Of a DNA stretch of 64,000 bases, positions 46,547-54,892 are shown piece after piece. This DNA comes from Massilia sp. NR 4-1. GTDB taxonomy: Bacteria > Pseudomonadota > Gammaproteobacteria > Burkholderiales > Burkholderiaceae_D. The notes under the pieces are model-generated. The model was not told where the DNA came from, did not search any database, and was given only the letters and a program-made list of their open reading frames with translations. A program made the translations under genes and the position numbers. The stretch covers positions 5,394,001 to 5,458,000 of the forward strand of contig NZ_CP012201.1 in assembly GCF_001191005.1 (NCBI RefSeq). The letters run 5' to 3'. Numbering within the stretch: position 1 is the first letter of the stretch; each line of letters begins with the position of its first letter.

Positions 46547-46741
46547 GGGGTGGATTTCTCGGTAAAAGTCGGATTTTTCGAGTATATGCCAGATCTGGAG
46601 AGGGGGCGTGGGAGGGTAGTTCTAATGTGGACGTTATGAATCTTCCTAGGTTAGAATCGCGAATTGCTAGTACATAGATCAAGGTTTCTTAAAATAAATT
46701 TGCGTTACTGGAACTAATCCCCACTGATCATTACCAACACC

Positions 46742-47077
46742 ATGAAAAAACTCTTTGCACTCCTCGTGCTCGCCGGCATCACCCAGGCTGCCGCTGCGGC
46801 GGACATCGTTGGAAACGCCAAGGCCGCCCCAGCCAAGATCGAAATGTGTATCGGTTGCCACGGTATCCCAGGCTACAAAGCAACGTTCCCGGAAGTGTTT
46901 CAGGTGCCGATGATCGGTGGCCAATCCGCTAAATTCATTGAAAACGCGCTGCAAGGCTACAAGAAGGGCGAGCGCAAGCATCCTTCGATGAAGGGCATTG
47001 CCGTCAGCCTGTCCGACCAGGACATCGCCGACATCGCTGCGTACTACTCGCAGCAAACCGCCACCAAGCAGAAATGA
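46742..47077 (+). CDS. Class I cytochrome c, small periplasmic
   Basis: A 111-residue protein with a signal peptide (about residues 1-20) and one haem site, CIGCH at 36-40. A methionine in HPSMKGIAV is the probable second axial ligand. It resembles the cytochrome c553/c4-half family that passes electrons to terminal oxidases. It is followed nine bases later by a related cytochrome, so the two are an operon. The 195-base gap upstream is AT-rich and should hold the promoter. Confidence 0.9.
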   Translation: MKKLFALLVLAGITQAAAAADIVGNAKAAPAKIEMCIGCHGIPGYKATFPEVFQVPMIGGQSAKFIENALQGYKKGERKHPSMKGIAVSLSDQDIADIAAYYSQQTATKQK

Positions 47078-47085
47078 GGCCAGCC

Positions 47086-47430
47086 ATGATGAAAAAACTG
47101 ACGATCGCCCTGTTCTGCTCCGCCGTCTCCCTGAGCGCTGCCGCAGCCGGCAACATCACCGCCGGCAAGGCCCTGGCCGAGAAATACAACTGCGCCAGCT
47201 GCCACGGCAAAGACTTCAACAGCCCGATCGACCAGAGCTATCCCAAGCTGGCCGGCCAGCACCGCGACTACCTGGAACACGCCCTGACCGCCTACAAGCG
47301 CGGCGACGGCGCCAACGGTCGCAGCAACGCCATCATGACCGGCCAGGTCAAGCCGCTGAGCAACCAGGACATCAAAGACCTCGCCGCCTATCTGCACAGC
47401 CTGCCTGGCACCCTGGTCATCTCGCGCTGA
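47086..47430 (+). CDS. Class I cytochrome c, second copy in pair
   Basis: A 114-residue periplasmic cytochrome with a signal peptide (MMKKLTIALFCSAVSLSAAAAG) and haem site CASCH at 36-40; a methionine in NAIMTGQVKPL is the likely axial ligand. It is similar in layout to the preceding cytochrome, suggesting a duplicated pair or two halves comparable to a dihaem cytochrome c4. The start at 47086 was chosen for the GAGGCC site; a second ATG follows directly. A terminator follows at 47454. Confidence 0.9.
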   Translation: MMKKLTIALFCSAVSLSAAAAGNITAGKALAEKYNCASCHGKDFNSPIDQSYPKLAGQHRDYLEHALTAYKRGDGANGRSNAIMTGQVKPLSNQDIKDLAAYLHSLPGTLVISR

Positions 47431-47453
47431 TCCAGTTCCGTCCGGACAAAAAC

Positions 47454-47482
47454 AAAGCCCGCAACTCGCGGGCTTTATTTTA
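47454..47482. terminator. Terminator after the cytochrome c pair
   Basis: AAAGCCCGC (47454-47462), loop AACTC, GCGGGCTTT (47468-47476), then ATTTTAT. It lies between the cytochromes and the convergent DUF1841 gene and may serve both. Confidence 0.88.
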
Positions 47483-47496
47483 TTGTGCGCGCCGAA

Positions 47497-47922
47497 TCAA
47501 AGGCGGCGGCGGATGGCCTCGACGTAGGCGGCGCCGTCGGGCGGCAGGCCTTGGCGCTGGGAGTTCCAGATCATCTCGCCCAGGCATTCCATGATCACAT
47601 GGTGGGCGTCGTGCTCGGAGTCGAGCTTGCGCGCCAGGGTCTGGCAGGCGTCGCGGATGCCGCGCGGCTGGTCGATCGAGACCTGTTCGGCGATCGACAA
47701 GTGCATCGACAGGTGCAGGAAGGGATTGGCCTGGCCGCCTTCGACCGAGTAGTCGCGCGCGATGGCGGCTTCGGCATCGCTCAATGCTTCATCGTATTCG
47801 GGGTGCTGCTGCACCCAGTCCTGGGCCATGGCTTCGAGCGGGGTCAGGATTTCACGGGCGCGCTGCTTGCGGAACACTTCGCAGAAGAAGCGGCGGACGT
47901 CGTGGGAGGAGGGCGTGAACAT
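47497..47922 (-). CDS. DUF1841 family protein
   Basis: A 141-residue soluble protein matching the DUF1841 pattern of beta- and gammaproteobacteria: it opens FTPSSHDVRRFFCEVFRKQR and has the central NPFLHLSMHLSIAEQ and later HHVIMECLGEMIWNSQR. The function is unknown. The length is typical. It lies downstream of rppH on the same strand, but a terminator separates them (47974-48003). Confidence 0.88.
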   Translation of the reverse strand: MFTPSSHDVRRFFCEVFRKQRAREILTPLEAMAQDWVQQHPEYDEALSDAEAAIARDYSVEGGQANPFLHLSMHLSIAEQVSIDQPRGIRDACQTLARKLDSEHDAHHVIMECLGEMIWNSQRQGLPPDGAAYVEAIRRRL

Positions 47923-47973
47923 GAGGCGGCGGCTGGGGCGGCGAAAACAAGGGCTGTTATTGTACCCGCAAAT

Positions 47974-48003
47974 AAAAACGGACAGCCTGGGCTGTCCGTT
48001 TTT
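47974..48003 (-). terminator. Terminator after rppH
   Basis: On the minus strand AAAACGGACAGC pairs with GCTGTCCGTTTT around CCAG, followed by a T-rich run (TTTATTT). It begins three bases beyond the rppH stop. Confidence 0.85.
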
Positions 48004-48005
48004 GC

Positions 48006-48644
48006 TTACTTCTCGGCCGGTACGATCAGGCCGGCTTCTTCGCAGGGCGCCGCGACCTGCGCCGCCTGCTGGTTGCGGTTGCCGCCGCCGCCGCCGTTGC
48101 CGCCGCTACCGCCTTGGCGCTGGCCGTGCGGCTGGCGCAGGTAGCGCGAGGTGTGGCGGTTGCCGTGTGGCGGCCAGGTCAGGAAGCGCGACAGCTCCTG
48201 CAGGGCGCGCTGATACACTTCGCGCTTGAATTCGATCACCACGTCCAGCGGCACCCAGTAGTCATGCCAGCGCCAGGCGTCGAATTCCGGATGGTCGGTC
48301 AGACGCAGATTCACGTCGTTGTCGCGGGCGCACATGCGCAGCAGGAACCAGATCTGTTTCTGGCCGCGGTAGTGGCCGCGGATTTCCCGCTTGATGAAAT
48401 GATCCGGCACCTCGTAGCGCAGCCAGTCGCGCGTGCGTCCCACAATTTTCACGTGCTCGGGACGTAAACCTATCTCCTCCTCCAACTCCCGGTACATCGC
48501 CTGCTCGGGCGTTTCTCCGTACTTGATGCCGCCTTGCGGAAACTGCCATGAGTGCTCGCGCACCCGCTTGCCCCACCACACCTCGTTATGGGCGTTGAGC
48601 AGGATGATGCCGACGTTGGGGCGAAACCCTTCCCGATCGAGCAT
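48006..48644 (-). CDS. rppH: RNA pyrophosphohydrolase (Nudix)
   Basis: A 212-residue Nudix hydrolase that removes pyrophosphate from the 5' end of mRNAs to start their decay. The Nudix box is [20 protein letters not shown] followed by IGL; the RppH features [16 protein letters not shown] and [13 protein letters not shown] are present. The C-terminal tail (about residues 170-212) is Gly/Gln/Asn-rich ([14 protein letters not shown]) and longer than in E. coli (176 residues). The ATG at 48644 has GAGGTGC upstream. It is divergent from proS with a 203-base gap, the usual arrangement in this group. Confidence 0.93.
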   Translation of the reverse strand: MLDREGFRPNVGIILLNAHNEVWWGKRVREHSWQFPQGGIKYGETPEQAMYRELEEEIGLRPEHVKIVGRTRDWLRYEVPDHFIKREIRGHYRGQKQIWFLLRMCARDNDVNLRLTDHPEFDAWRWHDYWVPLDVVIEFKREVYQRALQELSRFLTWPPHGNRHTSRYLRQPHGQRQGGSGGNGGGGGNRNQQAAQVAAPCEEAGLIVPAEK

Positions 48645-48847
48645 ATTGCACCTCAAACTTTCTGCGGCAGCGCGTCCTTCTTACATTTTTGCCCACAAAA
48701 TGGCCCGCCAACCCGGCTTTCGGGGTACGAAAGCGGCCGGAGGACCCGTAAATGCACGCATTTGTATAAAGATTGGACGCATCAGCCAGCTAATCCTTTA
48801 AAATTAGGTTGATTATAACCCTCTCTTTTTAAAAAGAATTCATCGTC

Positions 48848-50581
48848 ATGCGTGCATCCCGATTTTTTATTTCAACCCTCAAAGAAGCGCCTTCTGACGC
48901 GGAAATTGTTAGCCACAAACTTATGATGCGCGCAGGCATGATCAAGCGCCTCGGCTCCGGGATTTACACCTATATGCCGATGGGTTTGAAGGTCATCCGC
49001 AAGGTCGAAGCCATCGTGCGCGAAGAGATGAATCAGGCTGGAGCCGTTGAATTGCTGATGCCGCTGGTGCAGCCGGCCGAGCTGTGGCAGGAAACGGGCC
49101 GCTGGGACAAGATGGGTCCGGAGTTGCTGCGCATTAAGGACCGCCATGGCCGCGACTATGCTTTCCAGCCCACTTCCGAAGAAGTGATCACGGATGTTGT
49201 TCGTAGTGAAATTAAATCCTACCGTCAAATTCCGTTGAATTTTTACCACATTCAGACCAAATTCCGCGACGAGCGCCGTCCTCGCTTCGGCCTGATGCGC
49301 GGCCGCGAGTTCACCATGAAGGATGCCTACTCCTTCGACCGCGACCTGGAAGGCATGCAGAAATCGTACAAGATCATGTACGACGCCTACACCCGCATCT
49401 TCACCCGCTTCGGCCTGCAGTTCCGTGCCGTGGCGGCCGACAATGGCGCCATCGGCGGCACCGGCTCGCATGAATTCCACGTGATCGCCGGCACCGGCGA
49501 GGACGCCCTGGTCTACTGCCCGGACTCGGACTACGCCGCCAATATGGAGGCGGCCGAAGCCCTGGCTAGCGGCACCCGCGCCGCCGCCGGCGCCGCCCTG
49601 GCCAAGACCGCCACCCCGAAAGCCTCGAAATGCGAGGACGTGGCGGCGCAGCTGAAGATCGACCTGAAAACCACCGTCAAGACCATCGCCCTGACCTCCG
49701 AGAAGGAAGTGGACGGCAAGGTCGCCAAGCAGTACTTCATGCTGCTGCTGCGCGGCGACCATGAGCTGAACGAAATCAAGGCCGGCAAAGTGCCTGGCCT
49801 GAACCCTTACCGCTTCTCGACCGAAGAAGAGATCAAGGAAGTATATGGCTGCGCGCCAGGCTATCTGGGTCCAATCGGCACCAAGGCGCCCGTCACCGTG
49901 GTGGCCGACCGCACCGTGGCCCTGATGTCGGACTTCGTGACCGGCGCGAACGAGGTGGACTTCCACTTCACCGGCGCCAACTGGGGCCGCGACATGGCCG
50001 AGCCAAGCCTGGTGGCCGACCTGCGCAATGTGGTCGAAGGCGATCCTTCGCCGGACGGCAAGGGCGTGCTGGCCATCGAGCGCGGCATCGAAGTGGGCCA
50101 CGTCTTCCAGCTGGGCACCGCCTACTCGGAAAGCATGCAAGCCACCTTCCTCGACGAAAACGGCAAACCGGCTCCGCTGCAGATGGGCTGCTACGGCATC
50201 GGCATCACCCGCATCCTGGGCGCGGCCATCGAGCAGAACTTCGACGACAAGGGCATCATCTGGCCAGCCTCGCTGGCGCCGTTCGAACTGGTGCTGTGCC
50301 CAATGGGTTACGACCGCAGCGAGATGGTGAAGGAAGAAACCGATAAGCTGTACGCGGCGGCGCAAGCGGCTGGCATCGACGTCATCGTCGACGACCGCGG
50401 CCTGCGTCCGGGCGCTATGTTCGCCGACTGGGAACTGATCGGCGTGCCGCACCGCGTGGTGATCGGCGAGCGCGGCCTGAAGGAAGGCAATCTGGAATAC
50501 CAGGGCCGTCGCGATGCCGAAGCCACCCCCGTGGCACTGGCCGATATCGTGTCCTTCGTCAAGGGCAAGATCCAGCAGTGA
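48848..50581 (+). CDS. proS: Prolyl-tRNA synthetase
   Basis: A 577-residue class II synthetase that charges tRNA-Pro. Motif 2 is in [25 protein letters not shown] and motif 3 in [17 protein letters not shown]. The editing insertion (about residues 230-390, with [15 protein letters not shown]) and the anticodon-binding domain (about 470-577) mark the bacterial type. The length is typical. It is divergent from rppH, and its stop overlaps the start of the transglycosylase gene. Confidence 0.97.
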   Translation: MRASRFFISTLKEAPSDAEIVSHKLMMRAGMIKRLGSGIYTYMPMGLKVIRKVEAIVREEMNQAGAVELLMPLVQPAELWQETGRWDKMGPELLRIKDRHGRDYAFQPTSEEVITDVVRSEIKSYRQIPLNFYHIQTKFRDERRPRFGLMRGREFTMKDAYSFDRDLEGMQKSYKIMYDAYTRIFTRFGLQFRAVAADNGAIGGTGSHEFHVIAGTGEDALVYCPDSDYAANMEAAEALASGTRAAAGAALAKTATPKASKCEDVAAQLKIDLKTTVKTIALTSEKEVDGKVAKQYFMLLLRGDHELNEIKAGKVPGLNPYRFSTEEEIKEVYGCAPGYLGPIGTKAPVTVVADRTVALMSDFVTGANEVDFHFTGANWGRDMAEPSLVADLRNVVEGDPSPDGKGVLAIERGIEVGHVFQLGTAYSESMQATFLDENGKPAPLQMGCYGIGITRILGAAIEQNFDDKGIIWPASLAPFELVLCPMGYDRSEMVKEETDKLYAAAQAAGIDVIVDDRGLRPGAMFADWELIGVPHRVVIGERGLKEGNLEYQGRRDAEATPVALADIVSFVKGKIQQ

Positions 50582-51267
50582 GCTTGAGGATGGACCGCCT
50601 GCCGCGCGCCTTGCTGTCCCGCCTGCGGCAAGGGCGGTTCGCCGCTTTGCCACGGCTTGCCGCGGTGCTGGCGCTGGGCGCCGGCCTGCTGGCGGCGCCG
50701 GTGCATGCCGGCAACCAGAAGGAAGAAGCGCTGGGCGACTCGGTGCGCCTGGCGCTGTCCAACGCCATCCACGATGCGCGTCCGCCCAAACCGAGTTTCA
50801 GTAATCCCACCGAACGCCTGCGCTTCGAACAGTGGCTGGGCGAGATGTCCGACCGCCTCAAGCGCAAGCTGCCCGACGCGCAAAGCCGCATCGAATTCCT
50901 GGAAACCGCCTGGTATGAGGCGCGCCGCGCCGGTCTCGATCCGGGACTGGTGCTGGGATTGATACAGGTGGAATCGGCCTACCGCAAATACGCCGTATCG
51001 ATCGTCGGTGCGCGCGGCTATATGCAGGTCATGCCTTTCTGGACCAATGTGATCGGCGACAGCGACCGCCGCAAGCTGTTCAATATGCAGACCAATCTGC
51101 GCTATGGCTGCGCCATCCTGCGCATGTATCTGGATATGGAAGGCGGCAATCTCTATCTCGCCCTGGGCCGCTACAACGGCAGCCGGGGACGTCCCGAATA
51201 TCCGAACGCCGTGCTGGCCGCCTGGAATAACTGGAAGCACGCCGCATCTTCGGTAGCTGCGCGCTGA
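50578..51267 (+). CDS. Lytic transglycosylase (SLT domain)
   Basis: A 229-residue exported protein that would cleave peptidoglycan glycan strands. An N-terminal hydrophobic stretch ([20 protein letters not shown]) is a signal peptide. The SLT domain runs from about 105 to 215, with the catalytic Glu in [15 protein letters not shown], the conserved [11 protein letters not shown] and [10 protein letters not shown]. The GTG at 50578 overlaps the proS stop; an ATG at 50590 is the alternative start. This coupling to proS is common in related genomes. Confidence 0.88.
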   Translation: MSLRMDRLPRALLSRLRQGRFAALPRLAAVLALGAGLLAAPVHAGNQKEEALGDSVRLALSNAIHDARPPKPSFSNPTERLRFEQWLGEMSDRLKRKLPDAQSRIEFLETAWYEARRAGLDPGLVLGLIQVESAYRKYAVSIVGARGYMQVMPFWTNVIGDSDRRKLFNMQTNLRYGCAILRMYLDMEGGNLYLALGRYNGSRGRPEYPNAVLAAWNNWKHAASSVAAR

Positions 51268-51338
51268 TCCCTCCCGTACATCAAACTTAGGCCGTTTTCC
51301 GCTAAGATTGCAGACTTTGTCTGACAAGAGGAGCAGGA

Positions 51339-52742
51339 ATGGTGTTGAAGTGGGCGGCCGCCATGGGATTGGCCGCATTGACGGCGGGCTGCGCCAGCAC
51401 CCAGCCGCAGTCGGCGCAAGGGTCGAAAAACATCCTTCTCTTTGTAGCTGACGGCATGGGCATCAATACCATGACCGCTGCGCGCATCTTCGCCGTCGGC
51501 GAGGAAGGCCAGCTGGCGCTGGACGCCTTGCCGGAAGCGGCTTATGTCAAAACCTATTCCGCCAATATGCAGGCCAGCGATGGCGCGGCGGCGATGACAG
51601 CCTATCTGAGCGGCGAAAAAACGGCGAACGGCGTGCTGGCCATGAGCGATTGCGGCACGCCGCAGGCGCGTCCGGTGCCGACCTTGCTGGAGCTGGCCAA
51701 GCAGCGCGGCCTGGCGGCCGGCATTGTCAGCAACGGCAGCGTGACCGATGCGTTCAGCGCGGCGGGCTATTTCCACCATTGTCCGTCTGACGCGCGCCAG
51801 GCATCGGATCGGGCCGGCGCCGGGCAGACGCGCCAGCAGGATGCGAGGTCGCGCTTGGCCGCTGCCGCGCTGGTGCCGGGCGGCGCCGGCTATAACGCGG
51901 CGCTGGGCAATGGCCTGGACGTGGTGCTGGGCGGCGGCGCGCGCGACTTTGGTCAAGGCGCGGACGGCCGCAACCTGCTGGCCGAGCTGCGCGTCAAGGG
52001 CTATGTCCAGCCCACCAACCTGGCGGAACTGAACGCACTGAAACCGGCCGCTGGCCAGCGCCTGCTTGGCCTGTTCGCCGATGAGGCGCTGGCTGGCGGC
52101 AGCGCGCGCGATGCCAGCCGCCAGCCCAGCCTGGCGCAGATGACGCAGCGCGCCATCGCCGGCTTGTCCGGCAACGGCAAGGGCTTCCTGCTGGTGGTCG
52201 GCAACCGCCATATCGAAAAGGCGCTGGCCGATTCCAGCGCCCGCACCGCGCTGGAAGAAGTGCAGGCTCTCGACCAGGCCCTGCAAGCGGCCATCGATGA
52301 CATGCAGCGCCGCGATCCGGGCCTGAAAAACACCCTGATCGTCGCCACCTCGACGCATGACAGCACCCTGGTGCTGAATGGCTATGCCAAGCGCACCGGC
52401 AAGACCACGGCGCAGGAACCCGGCGTGCTGGGACTGCTGAAACGCTACGGCGACGGCAAGCCAGGCAAGGATCTGGACGGCGCGCCTTACACCATCATCG
52501 GTTTCGGCAGCGGCGGCAAGCGCGTGCAAGGCCCGCGCAACAGCGGCCCCGCGCTGGACGACGCCACTGTCAGCGCCAGCGGCTACGCGCAGGAAGCCGT
52601 GGTGCGCACCGCGCCAGGCAGCGCCACGCCGGGCGGCACCGACGTCTGGCTGGGCGCCATCGGTGCGCGCGCCGAAGACTTCCGCGGCACCATCGACAAC
52701 ACCCGCGTGTTCAACCTGATACGGAATGCGGCCGGCTGGTAA
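51339..52742 (+). CDS. Alkaline phosphatase-like lipoprotein lacking active-site residues (pseudoenzyme)
   Basis: A 467-residue lipoprotein (LTAGC, cysteine 18) with the alkaline phosphatase fold. It aligns along its length with the next gene: FVADGMGINTMTAARIF, PGGAGYNAALGNGLDVVLGGG and the ending NTRVFNLIRNAAGW are shared. The catalytic set is mostly gone. The nucleophile serine is Gly82 (SDGAAAM), the metal ligands in the partner's VEGGKIDHALH become VGNRHIEKALA, TADHDH becomes TSTHDS, THATP becomes TDAFS, and THGG becomes TPGG. Asp38 and Asp81 remain. It is very unlikely to hydrolyse phosphate esters in the usual way; a regulatory or binding role with its active partner is possible. The frame is clean, so it is not simply decaying. 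Confidence 0.85.
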   Translation: MVLKWAAAMGLAALTAGCASTQPQSAQGSKNILLFVADGMGINTMTAARIFAVGEEGQLALDALPEAAYVKTYSANMQASDGAAAMTAYLSGEKTANGVLAMSDCGTPQARPVPTLLELAKQRGLAAGIVSNGSVTDAFSAAGYFHHCPSDARQASDRAGAGQTRQQDARSRLAAAALVPGGAGYNAALGNGLDVVLGGGARDFGQGADGRNLLAELRVKGYVQPTNLAELNALKPAAGQRLLGLFADEALAGGSARDASRQPSLAQMTQRAIAGLSGNGKGFLLVVGNRHIEKALADSSARTALEEVQALDQALQAAIDDMQRRDPGLKNTLIVATSTHDSTLVLNGYAKRTGKTTAQEPGVLGLLKRYGDGKPGKDLDGAPYTIIGFGSGGKRVQGPRNSGPALDDATVSASGYAQEAVVRTAPGSATPGGTDVWLGAIGARAEDFRGTIDNTRVFNLIRNAAGW

Positions 52743-52758
52743 GCCGTCGCGGATATAT

Positions 52759-54150
52759 ATGAAGAAAGCCCTTATCCCAGGCCTGCTGCTGGCCTTGAAC
52801 GCGACGGCGGCGCAGGCCGCGCCGGCGAAGAACATCATCTTCTTCCTCGGCGACGGCATGGGACCGACCACCATCACGGCCGCGCGCATCTTCCAGTACG
52901 GCGAAGAAGGCCTGCTCAAATTCGAACGCCTGGAACGCACGGCGCGCATCAAGACCTACTCGAACGATGCGCAAACCACGGACAGCGCGCCGTCCATGGG
53001 TTCCTATATGACCGGCATCAAGATCAACAACGAGGTGATCTCGATGTCCCCCGATACCAAGGCCAGCATGCCGCAGAAGGATGAACGCGGCAACCTGACC
53101 ATCGACACCTGCGCGCCAGGCAACGGCAAAGCCGCCCCCACCATCCTGGAACTGAGCAAGGCCGCCGGCCGCTCGGTGGGCGCCGTCACCACCACCGAAG
53201 CGACCCACGCCACGCCGGCATCGACCTATGCCCACAGCTGCCACCGCCAGAGCGGCTACGCCATCGCGCTGCAGGCCGTGCCGGGCGGCGCCGGCTACAA
53301 CGCCGCGCTGGGCGGCGGCCTCGATGTGCTGATGGGCGGTGGCCGGCATCACTTCACGCCTTACGAGGCCGCCAGCAACAGCAAGGGCCGCGCCGACGGC
53401 CGCGACCTGCTGGCCGAATTCGCGGCCCAGGGCTACGCCGTCGCCAGCAACAAGATGGAAATGTCGGTGGCCCGCCCCGGCCAGAAATTCGTCGGTCTGT
53501 ACGCGAAGGAAGACCACCTGGAATATGAATTGGACCGCACCGCCACGCCGCCGCGCGGCGAAGGCGGCACCCAGCCCAGCCTGTCCGAGATGACCGCCAA
53601 GGCCATTGAGTTATTGAGCGCGAATCCGAAAGGCTTCTTCCTGATGGTCGAAGGCGGCAAGATCGACCATGCCCTGCACGGTTCCAACGTCAAGCGCGCC
53701 CTGGTCGACACGGTGGCCTTCGACGACGCCGTGCAAACCGCGCTCGATCAAATGAAGCAGCTCGATCCCGGCTTGGCCAATACCCTGATCGTCGTCACCG
53801 CCGACCACGACCACACCCTGGCCTTCAACGGCAATGCGCGGCGCGGCAATCCCATCCTCGACATCGTGCGCGGCGAAAGCGGCGAAGCCCTGCTCGACGC
53901 CGACGGCAAAACCTTCGCCGCCCTGGTCTTCGGCAACGGCCCGAACCGCCCGGCGCAGCGGGCGGACGTCGGCAGCGCCGAAGCCGGCGGCGACGACTAC
54001 CACCAGGAGACCGGTGTCCGCCTGCGCGGCGAAACCCACGGCGGCGGCGACGTCAAGCTCTACGCGGCAGGCGCCGGCTCGGCCGCCTTCAAAGGCACGC
54101 TCGAAAACACCCGCGTCTTCGACCTGATGCGCGCCGCCGCCGGCCTGTAA
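52759..54150 (+). CDS. Alkaline phosphatase (PhoA family), intact
   Basis: A 463-residue secreted phosphatase with a signal peptide (KKALIPGLLLALNATAAQA). Active-site residues are complete: Asp32 (GDGMG), nucleophile Ser76 (TTDSAPSM), His150 and Thr152 (THATP), Glu298, Asp303 and His307 (VEGGKIDHALH), Asp349 and His350 (TADHDH), and His427 (GETHGG). It would release phosphate from organic esters in the periplasm or outside. The ATG at 52759 comes 16 bases after the pseudoenzyme paralogue, so they are probably co-transcribed. It is followed by a palindromic repeat. Confidence 0.93.
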   Translation: MKKALIPGLLLALNATAAQAAPAKNIIFFLGDGMGPTTITAARIFQYGEEGLLKFERLERTARIKTYSNDAQTTDSAPSMGSYMTGIKINNEVISMSPDTKASMPQKDERGNLTIDTCAPGNGKAAPTILELSKAAGRSVGAVTTTEATHATPASTYAHSCHRQSGYAIALQAVPGGAGYNAALGGGLDVLMGGGRHHFTPYEAASNSKGRADGRDLLAEFAAQGYAVASNKMEMSVARPGQKFVGLYAKEDHLEYELDRTATPPRGEGGTQPSLSEMTAKAIELLSANPKGFFLMVEGGKIDHALHGSNVKRALVDTVAFDDAVQTALDQMKQLDPGLANTLIVVTADHDHTLAFNGNARRGNPILDIVRGESGEALLDADGKTFAALVFGNGPNRPAQRADVGSAEAGGDDYHQETGVRLRGETHGGGDVKLYAAGAGSAAFKGTLENTRVFDLMRAAAGL

Positions 54151-54158
54151 AACCCACG

Positions 54159-54213
54159 GCTGAGTCCGTGTCCGATTTTGGGGTCTGGCCCCAAAATCGG
54201 ACACGGACTCAGC
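54159..54213. repeat. Long palindromic repeat, copy 2
   Basis: A 55-base perfect palindrome: 25-base arms (54159-54183 and 54189-54213) around TCTGG. The inner core GTGTCCGATTTTGGGG matches the copy at 35469-35519, while the outer arm GCTGAGTCC differs from TGGGTTC there and yet is fully paired on its own other side. It starts 8 bases after the alkaline phosphatase stop. Confidence 0.9.
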
Positions 54214-54225
54214 GGAGTAGGGACG

Positions 54226-54253
54226 AAAAAAAGCCCCGGGACAGTGCCGGGGC
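54226..54253 (-). terminator. Terminator after the SWIB-domain gene
   Basis: On the minus strand a GCCCCGG / CCGGGGC stem (54233-54239 with 54247-54253) is followed by a run of seven T residues. It starts about 25 bases after the SWIB stop. Confidence 0.88.
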
Positions 54254-54277
54254 GTTTGGCTGGAGTAGTCCAGGCGA

Positions 54278-54658
54278 TCAGCTCAGGTGGTCGGAGATCA
54301 GCTTGGTCATCTCGAACATGGATACTTGCGCTTTGCCGCCAAACACAGCTTTCAGCTTGTCGTCGGCGTTGATCATGCGGCGGTTGGCCGGATCCTGCAG
54401 ATTCAGTTTCTTGATGTAGTCCCAGACCTTCTTGGTCACTTCGGTGCGTGGCAGGGGGCTCGCGCCTACCACGGCAGACAGCGCGCTCGATGGCGTCATC
54501 GCTTTCATGAAGGCTGCATTGGGTTTGCGTGCGGCGGGTGCTGCTTTTTTCGCTGCGGGCTTGGCTGCTGCTTTGGCCGGAGCGGCCTTCTTGGCTGGAG
54601 CCGCTTTGGCGGCGGCCTTTTTTGCTGGTGCTGCTGGGGTTTTCTTGGCTGTTGCCAT
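54278..54658 (-). CDS. SWIB/MDM2-domain protein with histone H1-like Lys/Ala tail
   Basis: A 126-residue protein. Residues 1-48 are a repeated AAPAKKAA-type tail as in histone H1-like bacterial proteins, suited to binding DNA. Residues from about 50 to 126 form a SWIB domain (SSALSAVVGASPLPRTEVTKK, VWDYIKKLNLQDP and ADDKLKAVFGG). In eukaryotes SWIB domains occur in chromatin remodellers; in bacteria they are known mainly in Chlamydia and some Burkholderiales, without a fixed role. A nucleoid-associated role is inferred. It lies downstream of ffh on the same strand with a terminator between. Confidence 0.9.
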   Translation of the reverse strand: MATAKKTPAAPAKKAAAKAAPAKKAAPAKAAAKPAAKKAAPAARKPNAAFMKAMTPSSALSAVVGASPLPRTEVTKKVWDYIKKLNLQDPANRRMINADDKLKAVFGGKAQVSMFEMTKLISDHLS

Positions 54659-54826
54659 ATTCGAGCCTCCTTAACAAACACATGGAAAATTGCGCAAATC
54701 GTTCGCACGGCTAATATTGGTGGGGATTTGACTACTATGCAAGCATTTTTCGCTTTTTTCATCGCAAACGATACGTAAACCCCGCCAATGCAGGGCCGCC
54801 GCGCCGCCGCGCCGCTTGCGCCCTAT

Positions 54827-54862
54827 GAAAAAGCCGCCTGGCGCGGTGCGCGCAGGCGGCTT
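54827..54862 (-). terminator. Terminator after ffh
   Basis: On the minus strand AAGCCGCCTG (complement of 54853-54862) pairs with CAGGCGGCTT (complement of 54831-54840) around a 12-base GC-rich loop, followed by TTTCATAGG. It lies 31 bases after the ffh stop. Confidence 0.85.
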
Positions 54863-54892
54863 CGGGATGTCGGACAAAGGCCGGAATGGCGG

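Noticed and set aside
51339..52742. The first alkaline phosphatase-like gene as a plain pseudogene
   Set aside because: The frame is unbroken over 467 codons, with a good lipoprotein signal and conserved structural segments; loss is limited to catalytic residues, so a pseudoenzyme fits better.
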